A stretch of DNA of 64,000 bases, taken from NCBI GenBank assembly GCA_014896455.1, contig JADBKJ010000020.1, positions 337,117 through 401,116 on the forward strand, written 5' to 3'. A program made the position numbers and the translations under genes. Below, piece by piece: positions 1 through 10,752 of the stretch. Under the pieces are notes generated by a model that saw nothing but the letters and a program-made list of their open reading frames with translations, had not been told where the DNA came from and did not search any database. Positions within the stretch are counted from its first letter, which is position 1; every line of letters starts with the position of its first letter. The DNA comes from Thermoanaerobacter sp. GTDB lineage: Bacteria; Bacillota; Thermoanaerobacteria; Thermoanaerobacterales; Thermoanaerobacteraceae.

Positions 1-50
1 ATAGTCTTAGCTTTAGCTGGAGATTCCACAATAACCAGAGATTTTGCCAT
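1..50 (-). CDS. topA: DNA topoisomerase I, N-terminal fragment (runs off the left edge)
   Basis: Only the first 16 codons are present. They read MAKSLVIVESPAKAKT, the nearly invariant start of the bacterial type IA topoisomerase TOPRIM domain (VIVESPAKAKT). The enzyme relaxes negative supercoils through a covalent 5'-phosphotyrosine intermediate. The ATG at 48-50 follows a GGAGGTG ribosome binding site 6 bases upstream. It lies directly downstream of dprA, the dprA-topA order usual in Firmicutes. The rest of the protein is outside the window. Confidence 0.9.
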   Translation of the reverse strand, partial: MAKSLVIVESPAKAKT

Positions 51-75
51 TTCGACACCTCCAAAACAATTTATA

Positions 76-104
76 ATTATATCAAAGTTTTTGACAATTA
101 TCAA
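76..104 (-). promoter_or_regulatory. Probable vegetative promoter of topA
   Basis: On the minus strand, TTGATA (99-104) and TATAAT (76-81) are separated by exactly 17 bases, a good sigma-A match. The -35 box overlaps the dprA stop codon, so topA can be transcribed independently of dprA. Confidence 0.6.
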
Positions 105-1189
105 AATATTTTTTTCTCATATTTATTGCCAGGAAGTTTTTCAACCATACCTTTTAACATTAAAGAAGATAAAATTGCATTAAGTTTTGAGATTTTTATT
201 TTCATATAGCCTGCTATTTCTTCTACATCTCTTGGAGCTTCACAAATAAAATCGTACACTTCTTTCTCTTCCTCAGTCAGAGAAGACATAAGATTTTCCT
301 CAATCTTTTGTTGGATATCCTCTCTTAAATTAAATTCTTCTAAAATATCCTCAACACCAATTACAATTTTCGCACCTTGTTTTATGAGCTCATTTGTTCC
401 TCTGCTATAAGCACTCGTTATATTCCCAGGTACTGCAAAAACCTCTCTTCCTTGTTCTAAGGCAAATTGAGCCGTCAATAATGATCCACTTTTTATTCCT
501 GCTTCTATCACAACTACTCCAAGAGATAACCCGCTTATGATTCTATTCCTCAGAGGAAAATTTTGTGGCAGCGGAGGAGAATCAAGGGGAAACTCTGAAA
601 CCAGCAATCCCTCCTCACTAATTTGCTCCATCAGCTTTTTATTTTCTCTTGGATAAACTATGTTTATGCCATTTCCCAAAACAGCAATAGTTTTTCCTCT
701 TTCTTTCAACGCTCCTATATGAGAAAAACTATCAATTCCTCTTGCCATGCCACTTACAACTGTTATACCTCTTTCTGATAGTTCATAGGCCAATTTTTGT
801 GCCACTTGTTTTCCATAAAAAGTAGCATTTCTTGCGCCCACCATGGCAATGAGCAAATTATCTTTTAAATTTATATTTCCCTTCAAATATAAAACAGGAG
901 GTGGGTCATAAATATTTTTTAATTCTTTCGGATATTCCTCCTCTTCTAATGTATATACACTTATTTTTAAATTTTGTAATCTTTCTATATAATCAAAAGG
1001 GTTCAACTTCTGAGCTTCTATTATATTTTGTACTAATTTTCTATTTCCTATCGCTTTAAAAATATCAATTTCTTTTGCTTTATACACACCTTCCGCAGTT
1101 TTGAAAAATTCCATCAATTGAACATAACTTTTATACCCTATTCCTTTTACAGTACTTAACCATATTATAAAAATCTTTTCCCTTTCCAT
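101..1189 (-). CDS. dprA: DNA processing protein DprA (Smf)
   Basis: DprA binds incoming single-stranded DNA during natural transformation and loads RecA onto it. The 362-residue protein has an N-terminal helical SAM-like region, then the Rossmann-like core (about 75-285) with the characteristic GMARGID stretch and the PLRNRIISGLS segment. A C-terminal winged-helix-like domain spans about 300-355 (EVYDFICEAPRDVEEIA). Length fits the family. The ATG follows GGGGAG by 5 bases. It lies just upstream of topA and divergent from rnhB. With comM nearby it suggests competence-type DNA uptake, although DprA is also common in species not known to be transformable. Confidence 0.95.
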   Translation of the reverse strand: MEREKIFIIWLSTVKGIGYKSYVQLMEFFKTAEGVYKAKEIDIFKAIGNRKLVQNIIEAQKLNPFDYIERLQNLKISVYTLEEEEYPKELKNIYDPPPVLYLKGNINLKDNLLIAMVGARNATFYGKQVAQKLAYELSERGITVVSGMARGIDSFSHIGALKERGKTIAVLGNGINIVYPRENKKLMEQISEEGLLVSEFPLDSPPLPQNFPLRNRIISGLSLGVVVIEAGIKSGSLLTAQFALEQGREVFAVPGNITSAYSRGTNELIKQGAKIVIGVEDILEEFNLREDIQQKIEENLMSSLTEEEKEVYDFICEAPRDVEEIAGYMKIKISKLNAILSSLMLKGMVEKLPGNKYEKKIF

Positions 1190-1278
1190 AATTGCTCCCC
1201 TTTAACATCGTTTTCCCTAATTATCTTTATTATAATACATAACCTGTGATAAAATAAAGAAAAAAGAAAGGTGATACA

Positions 1279-2007
1279 ATGTCAAACTTATATAGCCTAC
1301 GCCAACTAAAAAACTACTTATACCAAAACCCCTCTTGTGACTTTCAATCTCTCAGCTTAAATGAAGCAGCTAAAAAGTGGCTTGAAAAAGAAACAGAAAG
1401 AATAAACAATCTAAAATACTATGAAAATCAATTATATCAATTAAATTTAAATTTCATTGCTGGAGTAGACGAGGCGGGAAGAGGTCCTTTAGTAGGACCA
1501 GTAGTTGCCGCGTGTGTAATACTTCCTAAAAAAATTTTCATCCCTGAGATAAATGACTCGAAAAAACTATCTGAAGAAAAAAGAGAAGTATTGTCAGAGG
1601 TAATAAAAAAAGTAGCTATCTCGTATGCCATTGGAATAGTTGATTGCGAAGAAATTGATAAAATAAATATACTAAATGCTACCTACAAAGCCATGCAGAT
1701 TGCTGTTTCAAAAATACAACAAAAAATTGATTACCTTTTAGTAGATGCTATTACCATTCCTCAAATAGAGATAAATCAAAAAGCGATAATAAAAGGAGAT
1801 TCAAAAAGTATCTCTATAGCTGCTGCCTCTATACTGGCAAAGGTTGAAAGAGATAAAATAATGAAAGAATACCACAAAATCTATCCTCAGTATAATTTTG
1901 AAAAAAATAAGGGTTATGGTACAAAAGAACATATTGAAGCTTTAAAAAAATACGGTCCCTCTCCTATCCACAGAAAGACTTTTATTGAAAAAATTCTGAA
2001 AGGATGA
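1279..2007 (+). CDS. rnhB: Ribonuclease HII
   Basis: RNase HII cuts the RNA strand of RNA-DNA hybrids and removes single ribonucleotides misincorporated in DNA. The signature GVDEAGRGPLVGPVVAA begins near residue 62, and the four acidic active-site residues appear to be D64, E65, D156 and D174, with the 18-residue spacing of the last pair typical of the family. The SIAAASILAKVERD block follows. About 50 extra residues precede the catalytic domain, as in Firmicute RNase HII proteins. AAAGGTG precedes the ATG. It is one of few plus-strand genes here, divergent from dprA and 6 bases before yraN. Confidence 0.95.
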   Translation: MSNLYSLRQLKNYLYQNPSCDFQSLSLNEAAKKWLEKETERINNLKYYENQLYQLNLNFIAGVDEAGRGPLVGPVVAACVILPKKIFIPEINDSKKLSEEKREVLSEVIKKVAISYAIGIVDCEEIDKINILNATYKAMQIAVSKIQQKIDYLLVDAITIPQIEINQKAIIKGDSKSISIAAASILAKVERDKIMKEYHKIYPQYNFEKNKGYGTKEHIEALKKYGPSPIHRKTFIEKILKG

Positions 2008-2013
2008 AAAACA

Positions 2014-3372
<1,359 letters not shown>

Positions 3373-3438
3373 TCAATTGAGTATTTTATGTCGTTTAGAA
3401 AAAATTATAAGAGAAAATTTCAAAATTTACAATGAAAT

Positions 3439-4305
3439 TTAAAATAATTCCCTCATAAATCCTTTTCCATGGACTTCGGCTACATCTAATATGGAGATAA
3501 AAGCATTTTCATCTATTTGGTGTACAATAAGTTTAAGCTGTGGAAGCTGTGTTAAAGACACAATAGAGTATAAAACCTTTTTACTCTCCTTAGTATAAGC
3601 TCCCTCTCCATGTAACAAAGTAACCCCCCTTTTTAATGTGGTCATTATCTCTTTACTCACTTCTTCTACTTTGTCAGTAACTATAAGTACCATTTTTTGT
3701 CTATTAAATCCCTTTAGAGTTTTATCTACCATGTAGGAAGTAATGTACATTGAGACAAGAGTGTAAAGAGCACTGGTCAAACCAAAAAATATAGCTCCAA
3801 TAGCTACGATAAAAAAGTTAACAATAAAGGAAATATGCCCAATTTCAAAATTATCATATTTCTTTTTTACAATTACAGAAATTATATCTAAACCGCCAGT
3901 TGACCCGTGATTACTAAAAACTATTCCCATACCTAAACCATTTAACACTCCGCCGTATAAACTCAAAAGTAATGGATCATTTATATGTAATATATTTTTT
4001 ATTGAATAAGTAAGCACCAAAAACAAAGAAAGTGATACAGTACCTATAATAGTAAAAATTGTAAACCTCAAATTTACTTTTTTATAGCTCAAAATTAAAA
4101 GTGGGATGTTTAGCAAAAATATAGTGTATCCTGCAGGAAACTTGGTTAAATACTGTATAATAAGTGCAATACCAGAGACTCCTCCACTTAAAAGTTTAGC
4201 ATGAACAATAAACATGTTAATACCAATAGCAGACATTAAAGTTCCTATAAGAATAAAGAAAATATTTTTTATACTTTCCCTATTAAAAAAACTTGTTATC
4301 TCCAA
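3439..4305 (-). CDS. YitT family membrane protein (DUF161 plus DUF2179)
   Basis: About five or six hydrophobic segments (residues about 15-190 of the longest reading) form the YitT/DUF161 membrane part, followed by a soluble DUF2179 domain (about 210-285) with the RGVTLLHGEGAYT block. The biochemical function is unknown; members are often annotated as possible transporters. A longer frame extends to 4338, but the site AGAAGGTG lies 6 bases before the TTG at 4303-4305, which gives 288 residues and the usual length. It precedes trpS and follows comM with no clear operon partner. Confidence 0.8.
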   Translation of the reverse strand: MEITSFFNRESIKNIFFILIGTLMSAIGINMFIVHAKLLSGGVSGIALIIQYLTKFPAGYTIFLLNIPLLILSYKKVNLRFTIFTIIGTVSLSLFLVLTYSIKNILHINDPLLLSLYGGVLNGLGMGIVFSNHGSTGGLDIISVIVKKKYDNFEIGHISFIVNFFIVAIGAIFFGLTSALYTLVSMYITSYMVDKTLKGFNRQKMVLIVTDKVEEVSKEIMTTLKRGVTLLHGEGAYTKESKKVLYSIVSLTQLPQLKLIVHQIDENAFISILDVAEVHGKGFMRELF

Positions 4306-4368
4306 AGCTAACACCTTCTTATCACAATTGATAATCAATTACTTTACATAAAATTTTTATTGTAATTT

Positions 4369-5901
4369 TTATTTATACCAATATTTGCTATCAACAATTC
4401 TATACTGTAATGCTTCTGCTACATGCTCAAACTTAATATTTTCTGCACCTTCCAAATCAGCAATTGTACGAGCAACTTTTAAAATTTTATTATATCCTCT
4501 TGCACTTAAATAAAATTTTTCGAAAGCCCCATTTAAAAATTTTTTAGTATCTTCGTCTAGTTTGCAATATTTTTTTAGCATATTTCCTTTTAATTGAGAA
4601 TTAAAGTATATACCAGTACCTTTATACCTTTTAAGTTGAATTTCTCGTGCTTTTATAACTCGTTGGCGAATTTCCTTGGAACTTTCCGATGGCGTTTCTT
4701 CTTCGAAATATTTATCTTTTTTAAGAGGTTTTACCTCCACATGTAAATCAATTCTATCTAACAAAGGTCCTGAAATTTTATTTTGGTATCTTCTTATTTC
4801 ATTTGCACTGCAATGGCATTCGTGAGTATCATCGCCATAATAGCCACAAGGACAGGGATTCATAGCTAAAATTAAAATAAATTTACTCGGATAACTAAAG
4901 CTACCATTTACGCGAGTAATTGTAACCACTTCATCTTCTAAGGGCTGCCTTAAAACTTCTATTGCATCTTTTTTAAATTCAGGAATCTCGTCTAAAAATA
5001 ACACTCCATAGTGGGCAAGGGATACTTCTCCAGGCTTAGGATATTTTCCTCCCCCAACTAAAGCAACTGTAGAGATAGTATGATGAGGAGCTCTAAAAGG
5101 TCGAGTAGTGATAAGAGGTGTACCTTTTGGAAGCAATCCTGCTATACTGTATATCTTGGTAACTTCTAAAGCCTCTTCAAAACTTAACTGAGGAAGAATA
5201 GTAGGAAAACGCCTTGCCAACATAGTTTTACCCGCTCCCGGAGGGCCAATCATTAGCACATTGTGGCCTCCGGCAGCAGCAATCTCAAGTACCCTTTTGG
5301 CATTTTCTTGTCCCTTTACTTCCGCAAAATCTACGTCGTATTCTACATTATCAAAAAAACTATTAATATCTAAAGCAAAAGATTTTATTTTCTTATCTCC
5401 ATTTAAAAATTCAACTACTTCTTTTAAATTTTTCATAGGATATACTTTTATTCCCTCAACAACTGCCGCTTCATAAGCATTTTCATAAGGAACAACAATA
5501 GAGGATATACCTTTTTCCTTTGCCCCGATTACCATTGGCAGTATACCATTTACGCCTCTTAGGCTTCCGTCCAAAGAAAGTTCACCTACAAAGGCTATAT
5601 CCTCCTTTTCCTCTTTTATCTCCTCTGTGCATTTTAAAATTCCTATTGCTAAAGGCAAATCAAACGCAGTACCTTCTTTTTTAGTATCCGCTGGTGCTAA
5701 ATTTACAGTAATTTTTTTGAGGGGAAATTCAAAGCCACTGTTTTTGATAGCAGACCTTACTCTGTCTCTTGCTTCCTTAACTTCTGTATCGCCCAAGCCC
5801 ACAATATCAAAAGAAGGAATTCCTGTAGATAAATCTACCTCCACCTCTACCACATAGGCATTTATCCCTAAGACTGCCATACTTTTTACTTTAGAAAGCA
5901 T
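4369..5901 (-). CDS. comM: YifB/ComM-family Mg-chelatase-like AAA+ ATPase
   Basis: A 510-residue protein with an N-terminal Lon-protease-like domain (FDIVGLGDTEVKEARDRVRSA), a central AAA+ Mg-chelatase-type module with Walker A GPPGAGKTML and Walker B VLFLDEIPEF, and a C-terminal helical domain (LSARGYNKILKVARTIADL). In Gram-negative competent bacteria ComM is a branch-migration helicase aiding integration of transformed DNA; the role here is inferred. The frame is open to 6018, but the ATG at 5899-5901 with AGGGGG upstream begins the conserved MLSKVKSMAVLG. It lies downstream of rbgA, with dprA a few genes further on. Confidence 0.85.
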   Translation of the reverse strand: MLSKVKSMAVLGINAYVVEVEVDLSTGIPSFDIVGLGDTEVKEARDRVRSAIKNSGFEFPLKKITVNLAPADTKKEGTAFDLPLAIGILKCTEEIKEEKEDIAFVGELSLDGSLRGVNGILPMVIGAKEKGISSIVVPYENAYEAAVVEGIKVYPMKNLKEVVEFLNGDKKIKSFALDINSFFDNVEYDVDFAEVKGQENAKRVLEIAAAGGHNVLMIGPPGAGKTMLARRFPTILPQLSFEEALEVTKIYSIAGLLPKGTPLITTRPFRAPHHTISTVALVGGGKYPKPGEVSLAHYGVLFLDEIPEFKKDAIEVLRQPLEDEVVTITRVNGSFSYPSKFILILAMNPCPCGYYGDDTHECHCSANEIRRYQNKISGPLLDRIDLHVEVKPLKKDKYFEEETPSESSKEIRQRVIKAREIQLKRYKGTGIYFNSQLKGNMLKKYCKLDEDTKKFLNGAFEKFYLSARGYNKILKVARTIADLEGAENIKFEHVAEALQYRIVDSKYWYK

Positions 5902-5912
5902 AAAAATCCCCC

Positions 5913-6746
5913 TTATGGTCTTTCCAGAGAAATCTTCCCCAGTTTCCCCTTGCGAAAATCTTCCAGCAAAATATGAGAAGTTTTTAATGTATCTACTTCT
6001 CCACCTGCAATTAAACAACCTCTTTTTCTGCCTATTTCTTTTAAAAGTTCAAAATCTTCATCTACTATTTTATCAATTTTATAGCGAGACATCAAATAAT
6101 TAGGATAATACTTCTTTAAGATTGTTACTAAGTTTAATGCTATTTCTTCTATGTCTAATATTTCATCTTTTATAGCTCCAGTAATTGCTAACATAATTCC
6201 TATTTTTTTATCGTCAAATTTTGGCCAGAGTATGCCAGGAGTGTCCAAAAGGTCGAAATAAGGAGTTTTTATCCAATGCAAAGCCCTTGTAACCCCAGGC
6301 TTATCGCCAGTCTTTGCCCTTTTACTGCCAATTAATTTATTAATAAAAGTAGATTTACCAACATTTGGAACACCTACAATCATTCCTCTCAGCCTTGGAA
6401 TCATTCCTTTTTGCTTTTTTTTATCCAAAATATCTCGACAAACTCTCTGAGTTACTTCATTTATCTCTTTAAGGCCAAATCCTGTAATTGAATTAACTTT
6501 TACCGCTTCTATTCCCTTTTCTTTAAAATATTCTATCCATAAATCCGTAATTACATCATCAGCCAAATCAGCTTTATTGAGAAGAATGATCCTTTTTTTA
6601 TTTTTTACAATATCATCAATATCTGGGTTTCTACTGCTTCTAGGTATTCTCGCATCTACTATTTCGTATACTACATCTACTAACTTAAGGTTAGAAACTA
6701 TCTCCTTTTTAGATTTTGCCATATGTCCAGGATACCACTGTATCAT
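5913..6746 (-). CDS. rbgA: Ribosome biogenesis GTPase RbgA (YlqF)
   Basis: RbgA is a circularly permuted GTPase needed for late 50S subunit assembly. The motifs run in permuted order: G4 NKAD (about residue 61), then G1 GVPNVGKST (about 126), then the G3 DTPG (about 171). The N-terminal IQWYPGHMAKS is diagnostic. A GTG at 6761 opens the frame slightly earlier, but that GTG is part of the Shine-Dalgarno GTGGAGG that serves the ATG at 6744-6746, giving 277 residues. It follows rplS across a terminator, the same gene order as in B. subtilis. Confidence 0.93.
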   Translation of the reverse strand: MIQWYPGHMAKSKKEIVSNLKLVDVVYEIVDARIPRSSRNPDIDDIVKNKKRIILLNKADLADDVITDLWIEYFKEKGIEAVKVNSITGFGLKEINEVTQRVCRDILDKKKQKGMIPRLRGMIVGVPNVGKSTFINKLIGSKRAKTGDKPGVTRALHWIKTPYFDLLDTPGILWPKFDDKKIGIMLAITGAIKDEILDIEEIALNLVTILKKYYPNYLMSRYKIDKIVDEDFELLKEIGRKRGCLIAGGEVDTLKTSHILLEDFRKGKLGKISLERP

Positions 6747-6767
6747 GTCTAATTCCTCCACATATTT

Positions 6768-6792
6768 AAAAAAGGGGCTTTAACCCCTTTTT
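6768..6792 (-). terminator. Rho-independent terminator after rplS
   Basis: A hairpin with GGGG (6774-6777) and CCCC (6784-6787) is extended by A/T pairs on both sides and leaves a U-rich tail in both directions. It overlaps the rplS stop codon and probably ends the ylxM-to-rplS transcript, so rbgA may depend on read-through. Confidence 0.75.
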
Positions 6793-7135
6793 ACATTAAT
6801 TCCTTTATCTTTGTAGCAGCTTTTCCTACTCTCTTTCTCAAATAATACAATTTTGCTCTTCTGACTTTACCTCTCCTTATAACCTCTATCTTTTCAATTC
6901 TTGGAGAGTGAAGTGGAAAAGTCCTTTCAACTCCAACGCCATAAGATACACGTCTTACAGTGAAAGTCTCTCTTAAACCTGAACCACTCTTTTTAATTAC
7001 TATCCCTTCAAAAGGCTGAATTCTTTCCCTATCACCTTCAATAACCTTATAATGTACCCTTATAGTATCTCCTACATTAAAAGGAGTTAAGTCTTTTCTC
7101 ATCTGCTGACTTTCAACTGCTTTTATTAAGTCCAC
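6791..7135 (-). CDS. rplS: Ribosomal protein L19
   Basis: L19 sits at the 30S-50S interface of the ribosome. The sequence shows the family blocks [39 protein letters not shown] and RAKLYYLR (cited piecewise). The frame is open up to 7168, but AAGGAGGG is positioned about 8 bases before the GTG at 7133-7135. This gives 114 residues, the normal L19 length. It ends the rpsP-khpA-rimM-trmD-rplS cluster and a terminator follows at once. Confidence 0.95.
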
Positions 7136-7157
7136 TATTTTTCCCTCCTTCCACCTT

Positions 7158-7886
7158 CTAAATGTCAAGCCCTTTTTCTCTTAAAAACTTTTTATCTTCT
7201 TCAGTCAAAACAGCCTTTTTAAGCAAATCAGGCCGTTTTAAAATAGTTATCTCTAAAGACTTTTGCCTTCGCCATTTAGCTATTTCGGCATGATTACCAC
7301 TTAGTAAAATTTCTGGCACCTTCATACCTCTAAAAACTTCTGGCCTTGTATACTGTGGATATTCCAATAAATTATTAGCAAAGGATTCTTCTATAGCGCT
7401 TTGAGGGTGTGAAAGTACTCCTTCAATAAGTCTTGTTACCGCGTCAATGATAGCCATGGCGGCTATCTCTCCGCCTGTCAATATAAAATCTCCTAAAGAA
7501 ATTTCTTCATCAATAACAGAATAGACTCTTTCATCTATTCCTTCATAGTGGCCACACAAAAGGGCTATTCTTTCTAATTTAGACATCTTAACCGCCATTT
7601 CCTGATTGAAAATTTTACCTTTAGGACCAAGGTAATATACAGGAATATTTCCTTGACTTTTTACAAATTCAATTGCATCAAAGAGAGGCTGAGGCATCAT
7701 CACCATTCCTGGCCCGCCTCCATAAGGATAATCATCTACTCTTTTGTGTTTATCCTTTGAAAAATCTCTTATATTTATCAAATTAACTTTTATTTTCCCT
7801 TTTTCAATAGCCCTTTTCAATATACTATAGGATAAAACACTATCAAACATTTCAGGAAATAGGGTTAATACGTCAAAAATCATCAT
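7158..7886 (-). CDS. trmD: tRNA (guanine-N1-)-methyltransferase TrmD
   Basis: TrmD makes m1G37 in tRNAs reading codons that start with C or that need frame maintenance, using S-adenosylmethionine. The trefoil-knot SAM site appears as [12 protein letters not shown] and [11 protein letters not shown]. At 242 residues it has the normal SPOUT-family length. Two adjacent ATG codons follow GGAGGGG; either could start it. The first bases overlap the rimM stop, indicating translational coupling in the ribosomal cluster. Confidence 0.96.
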   Translation of the reverse strand: MMIFDVLTLFPEMFDSVLSYSILKRAIEKGKIKVNLINIRDFSKDKHKRVDDYPYGGGPGMVMMPQPLFDAIEFVKSQGNIPVYYLGPKGKIFNQEMAVKMSKLERIALLCGHYEGIDERVYSVIDEEISLGDFILTGGEIAAMAIIDAVTRLIEGVLSHPQSAIEESFANNLLEYPQYTRPEVFRGMKVPEILLSGNHAEIAKWRRQKSLEITILKRPDLLKKAVLTEEDKKFLREKGLDI

Positions 7887-8386
7887 AGCCCCTCCAGAAG
7901 ATGGACCACCATTACTTTATTGTCAATATCAATTTTTTTGACCACTTCTTTTATAGCAGGAATTAGTATTTCCCTCTCCTCAGTTTTTATTACATATACA
8001 TCATTTGCACCTGTCTTAAGTACCTCTACCAATGTACCCAGAAAACTTCCTTCTTCTGTATACACCTTTATCCCGACTAAATCTTTGATGAAATATTCAT
8101 TTTCTTCTAACTCCAAAGCATTTTGAGAGTCAACTTTTAAAAAAGCCCCTTTTAATTTTTCTGCATCGCCTCTAGTATCAATTCCTTTTAATTTTACACA
8201 AACTCCTTTAGATATAATCTTGACATATTCAATGTCATATTTGTGGGGCCTTTGTTGGTCATCAAAAATCCATACATACTCAAGGTCATAAAACCTTTCA
8301 GGAACATTGGTAAGAGGATATACTTTAACTTCGCCCTTAATGCCATGGGCAGAAGTAACTTTTCCTACATTATAATAAGCAGCCAT
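7883..8386 (-). CDS. rimM: 16S rRNA processing protein RimM
   Basis: RimM assists maturation of the 30S head, binding S19. The 167-residue protein has the N-terminal domain beginning [23 protein letters not shown] (split here: [23 protein letters not shown]) and a C-terminal PRC-barrel domain (about 95-167; [14 protein letters not shown]). It sits between khpA and trmD, as in most bacteria, and overlaps trmD by a few bases. Confidence 0.95.
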   Translation of the reverse strand: MAAYYNVGKVTSAHGIKGEVKVYPLTNVPERFYDLEYVWIFDDQQRPHKYDIEYVKIISKGVCVKLKGIDTRGDAEKLKGAFLKVDSQNALELEENEYFIKDLVGIKVYTEEGSFLGTLVEVLKTGANDVYVIKTEEREILIPAIKEVVKKIDIDNKVMVVHLLEGL

Positions 8387-8394
8387 ACCACCAC

Positions 8395-8622
8395 CTAGAT
8401 TATCTCAACAATCACACGTTTCTTTTCTTTTAAGGCAGCAGCTTTAACCAATGTACGAATTGCTTGAGCAATCCTTCCCTGTTTCCCAATTACTTTTCCC
8501 ATATCTTCGGGAGCAACTTTAAGCTCTATGATAACAGATTGCTGTCCTTCAATTTCATTGACTTCTACAGCATCAGGATTATCAACTAACGCTTTGGCTA
8601 TAGTTTTAACCAATTCTCCCAT
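8395..8622 (-). CDS. khpA: KH-domain RNA-binding protein KhpA (YlqC)
   Basis: This 75-residue protein is a single KH domain with the GxxG loop inside MGKVIGKQGRIAQAIRT. KhpA proteins bind RNA, in several Firmicutes as a partner of KhpB/Jag, and influence cell division and elongation. The gene lies between rpsP and rimM, its standard Firmicute place. Its ATG follows GGAGGTG. Confidence 0.93.
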   Translation of the reverse strand: MGELVKTIAKALVDNPDAVEVNEIEGQQSVIIELKVAPEDMGKVIGKQGRIAQAIRTLVKAAALKEKKRVIVEII

Positions 8623-8647
8623 TATTACACCTCCTCACAAGAGAGGA

Positions 8648-8908
8648 TTATTGAGATGCACTATTGCCAATTATACCTTCTTTTTTAAACAGTGACTTTA
8701 CAGTATCTGAAGGTTGGGCACCAACACTAAGCCACTTTTTAGCCTTTTCAACATCTATTTTTATTTCAGCAGGCTGGGCTATAGGATTGTAATATCCTAT
8801 CTCATCAATAAACCTTCCATCTCTTGGTGACTTTGAATCTGCTACTACTATCCTGTAAAAAGGTCTTTTCTTAGCCCCAAACCTTTTTAATCTTATTCTG
8901 ACTGCCAC
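8648..8908 (-). CDS. rpsP: Ribosomal protein S16
   Basis: S16 is an early assembly protein of the 30S subunit. The start [19 protein letters not shown] and the block [12 protein letters not shown] are diagnostic. The 86-residue length is normal. It starts with GTG after GGAGGTGAGAAA. It heads the S16-RimM-TrmD-L19 block 37 bases after ffh, with no separate terminator visible between them. Confidence 0.97.
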   Translation of the reverse strand: MAVRIRLKRFGAKKRPFYRIVVADSKSPRDGRFIDEIGYYNPIAQPAEIKIDVEKAKKWLSVGAQPSDTVKSLFKKEGIIGNSASQ

Positions 8909-8945
8909 TTTCTCACCTCCTTCAAAAGTTGCCCACCTTCCGATA

Positions 8946-10286
8946 TCATCTAAAGAAAGGCAGCCTCATTTTACCTTTCTTTAGGTCTTTGTCAATATCA
9001 GCAAATTTCTTCATCATCTTTTTAGTTTCTTCAAACTGTTTTAAGAGGCTATTTACCTGTTGAATGGTGGTACCGCTGCCTTTGGCTATTCTTTTCTTTC
9101 TACTGCCATTTATAATAGAAGGGTTTTGCCTTTCTTCTTTAGTCATAGATTGAATAATGGCTTCTATCCTCTTTAAGTCTTTTTCTGAAATGTCTACATT
9201 TTTAAGCATGTTTTTGCTCATTCCAGGGATCATACCGAGAAGTTGGTCTAAAGGCCCCATATTTTTAAGACTCTGCAATTGTTCCAAGAAATCTTCTAAT
9301 GTAAACTGTTTTGTTAAAAGCTTTTGACCTAACTCTTGTGCCTTTTTCTCATCAATTGCTGCTTGGGCCTTTTCAATTAAAGTCAAAACATCTCCCATTC
9401 CCAAAATACGAGAGGCCATTCTATCAGGATAAAAAGGCTCTAAATCTGTCAACTTTTCGCCTGTACCCACATATTTTATGGGTTTTTGTGTAACAGCCTT
9501 AATAGAAAGAGCTGCTCCACCCCTCGTATCCCCATCCAATTTTGTCAATATAACTCCTGTTATATCGAGCCTTTCATTAAAGGAAGACGCTACATTCACT
9601 GCGTCTTGACCTGTCATCGCATCTACTACTAACAAAATTTCATCTGGTTGTACTGCTTTTTTTATATTTACAAGTTCCTCCATTAATTCTTCATCTATGT
9701 GAAGCCTACCAGCAGTATCTATGATAATTACGTCAGAGTTATGAGACTTTGCATAATCAATAGAAGCTTTTGCAATATCAACAGGATTTACTTTGTCCCC
9801 CATTGTGAAAACTGATACATTTACATTAGCTCCCACAACCTGCAACTGCTTTATGGCAGCTGGTCTGACGACGTCACAGGCTACTAGTAGGGGATTTTTC
9901 CCCTGCTTCTTTAACAAGTTTGCCAATTTCCCACAAGCAGTAGTCTTTCCAGAACCTTGAAGTCCAACCATCATTATAACTGCAGGAACTTTATTCCCTA
10001 TATTTAAGCGGCTTTGAGTAGACCCCATAAGGGCTATAAGCTCATCATTGACTATCTTTATCACCTGTTGCCCCGGGGTCAGGCTTTCCATCACTTCTTG
10101 CCCTAAAGCTTTTTCTGTAACAGAGTTTATAAAGTCTTTTACTACCTTAAAGTTGACATCCGCTTCTAAGAGGGCAACTTTTACTTCCCTCATAGCTTCT
10201 TTTATATCTTTTTCTGTGAGTTTTCCTTTTCCTCTTAACTTTTTAAAGATTTCCTGCAGCCTTTCAGATAGGCTTTCAAAAGCCAT
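8946..10286 (-). CDS. ffh: Signal recognition particle protein Ffh
   Basis: Ffh binds signal peptides and 4.5S/scRNA and delivers ribosomes to FtsY at the membrane. The 446 residues show the helical N domain (1-85), the SRP GTPase G domain with GLQGSGKTT (about 109), DTAGRLH and [10 protein letters not shown], and the methionine-rich M domain (about 325-435) with the RNA-binding [11 protein letters not shown]. The ATG follows GGAGGTAAATTTTA. It is cotranscribed with ylxM upstream and probably with rpsP downstream. Confidence 0.97.
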   Translation of the reverse strand: MAFESLSERLQEIFKKLRGKGKLTEKDIKEAMREVKVALLEADVNFKVVKDFINSVTEKALGQEVMESLTPGQQVIKIVNDELIALMGSTQSRLNIGNKVPAVIMMVGLQGSGKTTACGKLANLLKKQGKNPLLVACDVVRPAAIKQLQVVGANVNVSVFTMGDKVNPVDIAKASIDYAKSHNSDVIIIDTAGRLHIDEELMEELVNIKKAVQPDEILLVVDAMTGQDAVNVASSFNERLDITGVILTKLDGDTRGGAALSIKAVTQKPIKYVGTGEKLTDLEPFYPDRMASRILGMGDVLTLIEKAQAAIDEKKAQELGQKLLTKQFTLEDFLEQLQSLKNMGPLDQLLGMIPGMSKNMLKNVDISEKDLKRIEAIIQSMTKEERQNPSIINGSRKKRIAKGSGTTIQQVNSLLKQFEETKKMMKKFADIDKDLKKGKMRLPFFR

Positions 10287-10299
10287 TAAAATTTACCTC

Positions 10300-10653
10300 C
10301 TACGGATTTAGCTCCTCTATTTCACGAGCTATCTCCTCAATAATTTTCAAAATTTCTGGGTCTCTTTCTCTTTGCCGTATTATCTTAATGCCCTTTTCTA
10401 TCTTATCCAGTTTATTAATTATCTCTTGATGTCTTTTTACCAATCCTAATTTTTCCTCAAAAAATTCTAACGAGCTTTCTGCTCTTTTTAAGGTATCATA
10501 AACCCCTTGCCGCGAGATATCCAAAAGTTCGGAAATTTCTCCAAGAGAATAATCATTTAAATAGTACATCTCAAAAATTTCTCTTTGCTTATCTGTAAGC
10601 AAAGCACCATAAAAATCATACAAAAGAGTCATAAATAAAAAATCATCATCCAC
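10300..10653 (-). CDS. ylxM: YlxM/UPF0122 helix-turn-helix protein
   Basis: A 117-residue UPF0122 protein with a sigma-70 region-4-like HTH (about 18-65; TDKQREIFEMYYLNDYSLGE) followed by a predicted coiled coil. In several Firmicutes YlxM is encoded next to ffh and has been linked to SRP function; its exact target is not known. It starts with GTG behind GGGTGGGA. The frame ends 14 bases before ffh, and the pair shares the promoter just upstream. Confidence 0.9.
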   Translation of the reverse strand: MDDDFLFMTLLYDFYGALLTDKQREIFEMYYLNDYSLGEISELLDISRQGVYDTLKRAESSLEFFEEKLGLVKRHQEIINKLDKIEKGIKIIRQRERDPEILKIIEEIAREIEELNP

Positions 10654-10692
10654 AAAAATCCCACCCGTTAAGGTCCTAACCTTTACATTAAG

Positions 10693-10721
10693 ATTTTATA
10701 TGAAGGTCTGCTTTTTGTCAA
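10693..10721 (-). promoter_or_regulatory. Vegetative promoter of ylxM-ffh
   Basis: On the minus strand, TTGACA (10716-10721) is 17 bases from TAAAAT (10693-10698). This sits in the 99-base gap after ftsY and is a strong sigma-A match, so ylxM-ffh and the downstream ribosomal genes have a promoter separate from smc-ftsY. Confidence 0.7.
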
Positions 10722-10752
10722 GTTGTGTTTTTTCATTTTTTTATGGTTTAAT

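Noticed and set aside
1190..1278. Divergent promoters for dprA and rnhB
   Set aside because: A TATAAT lies at 1231-1236, but neither direction has a convincing -35 box at the right distance.
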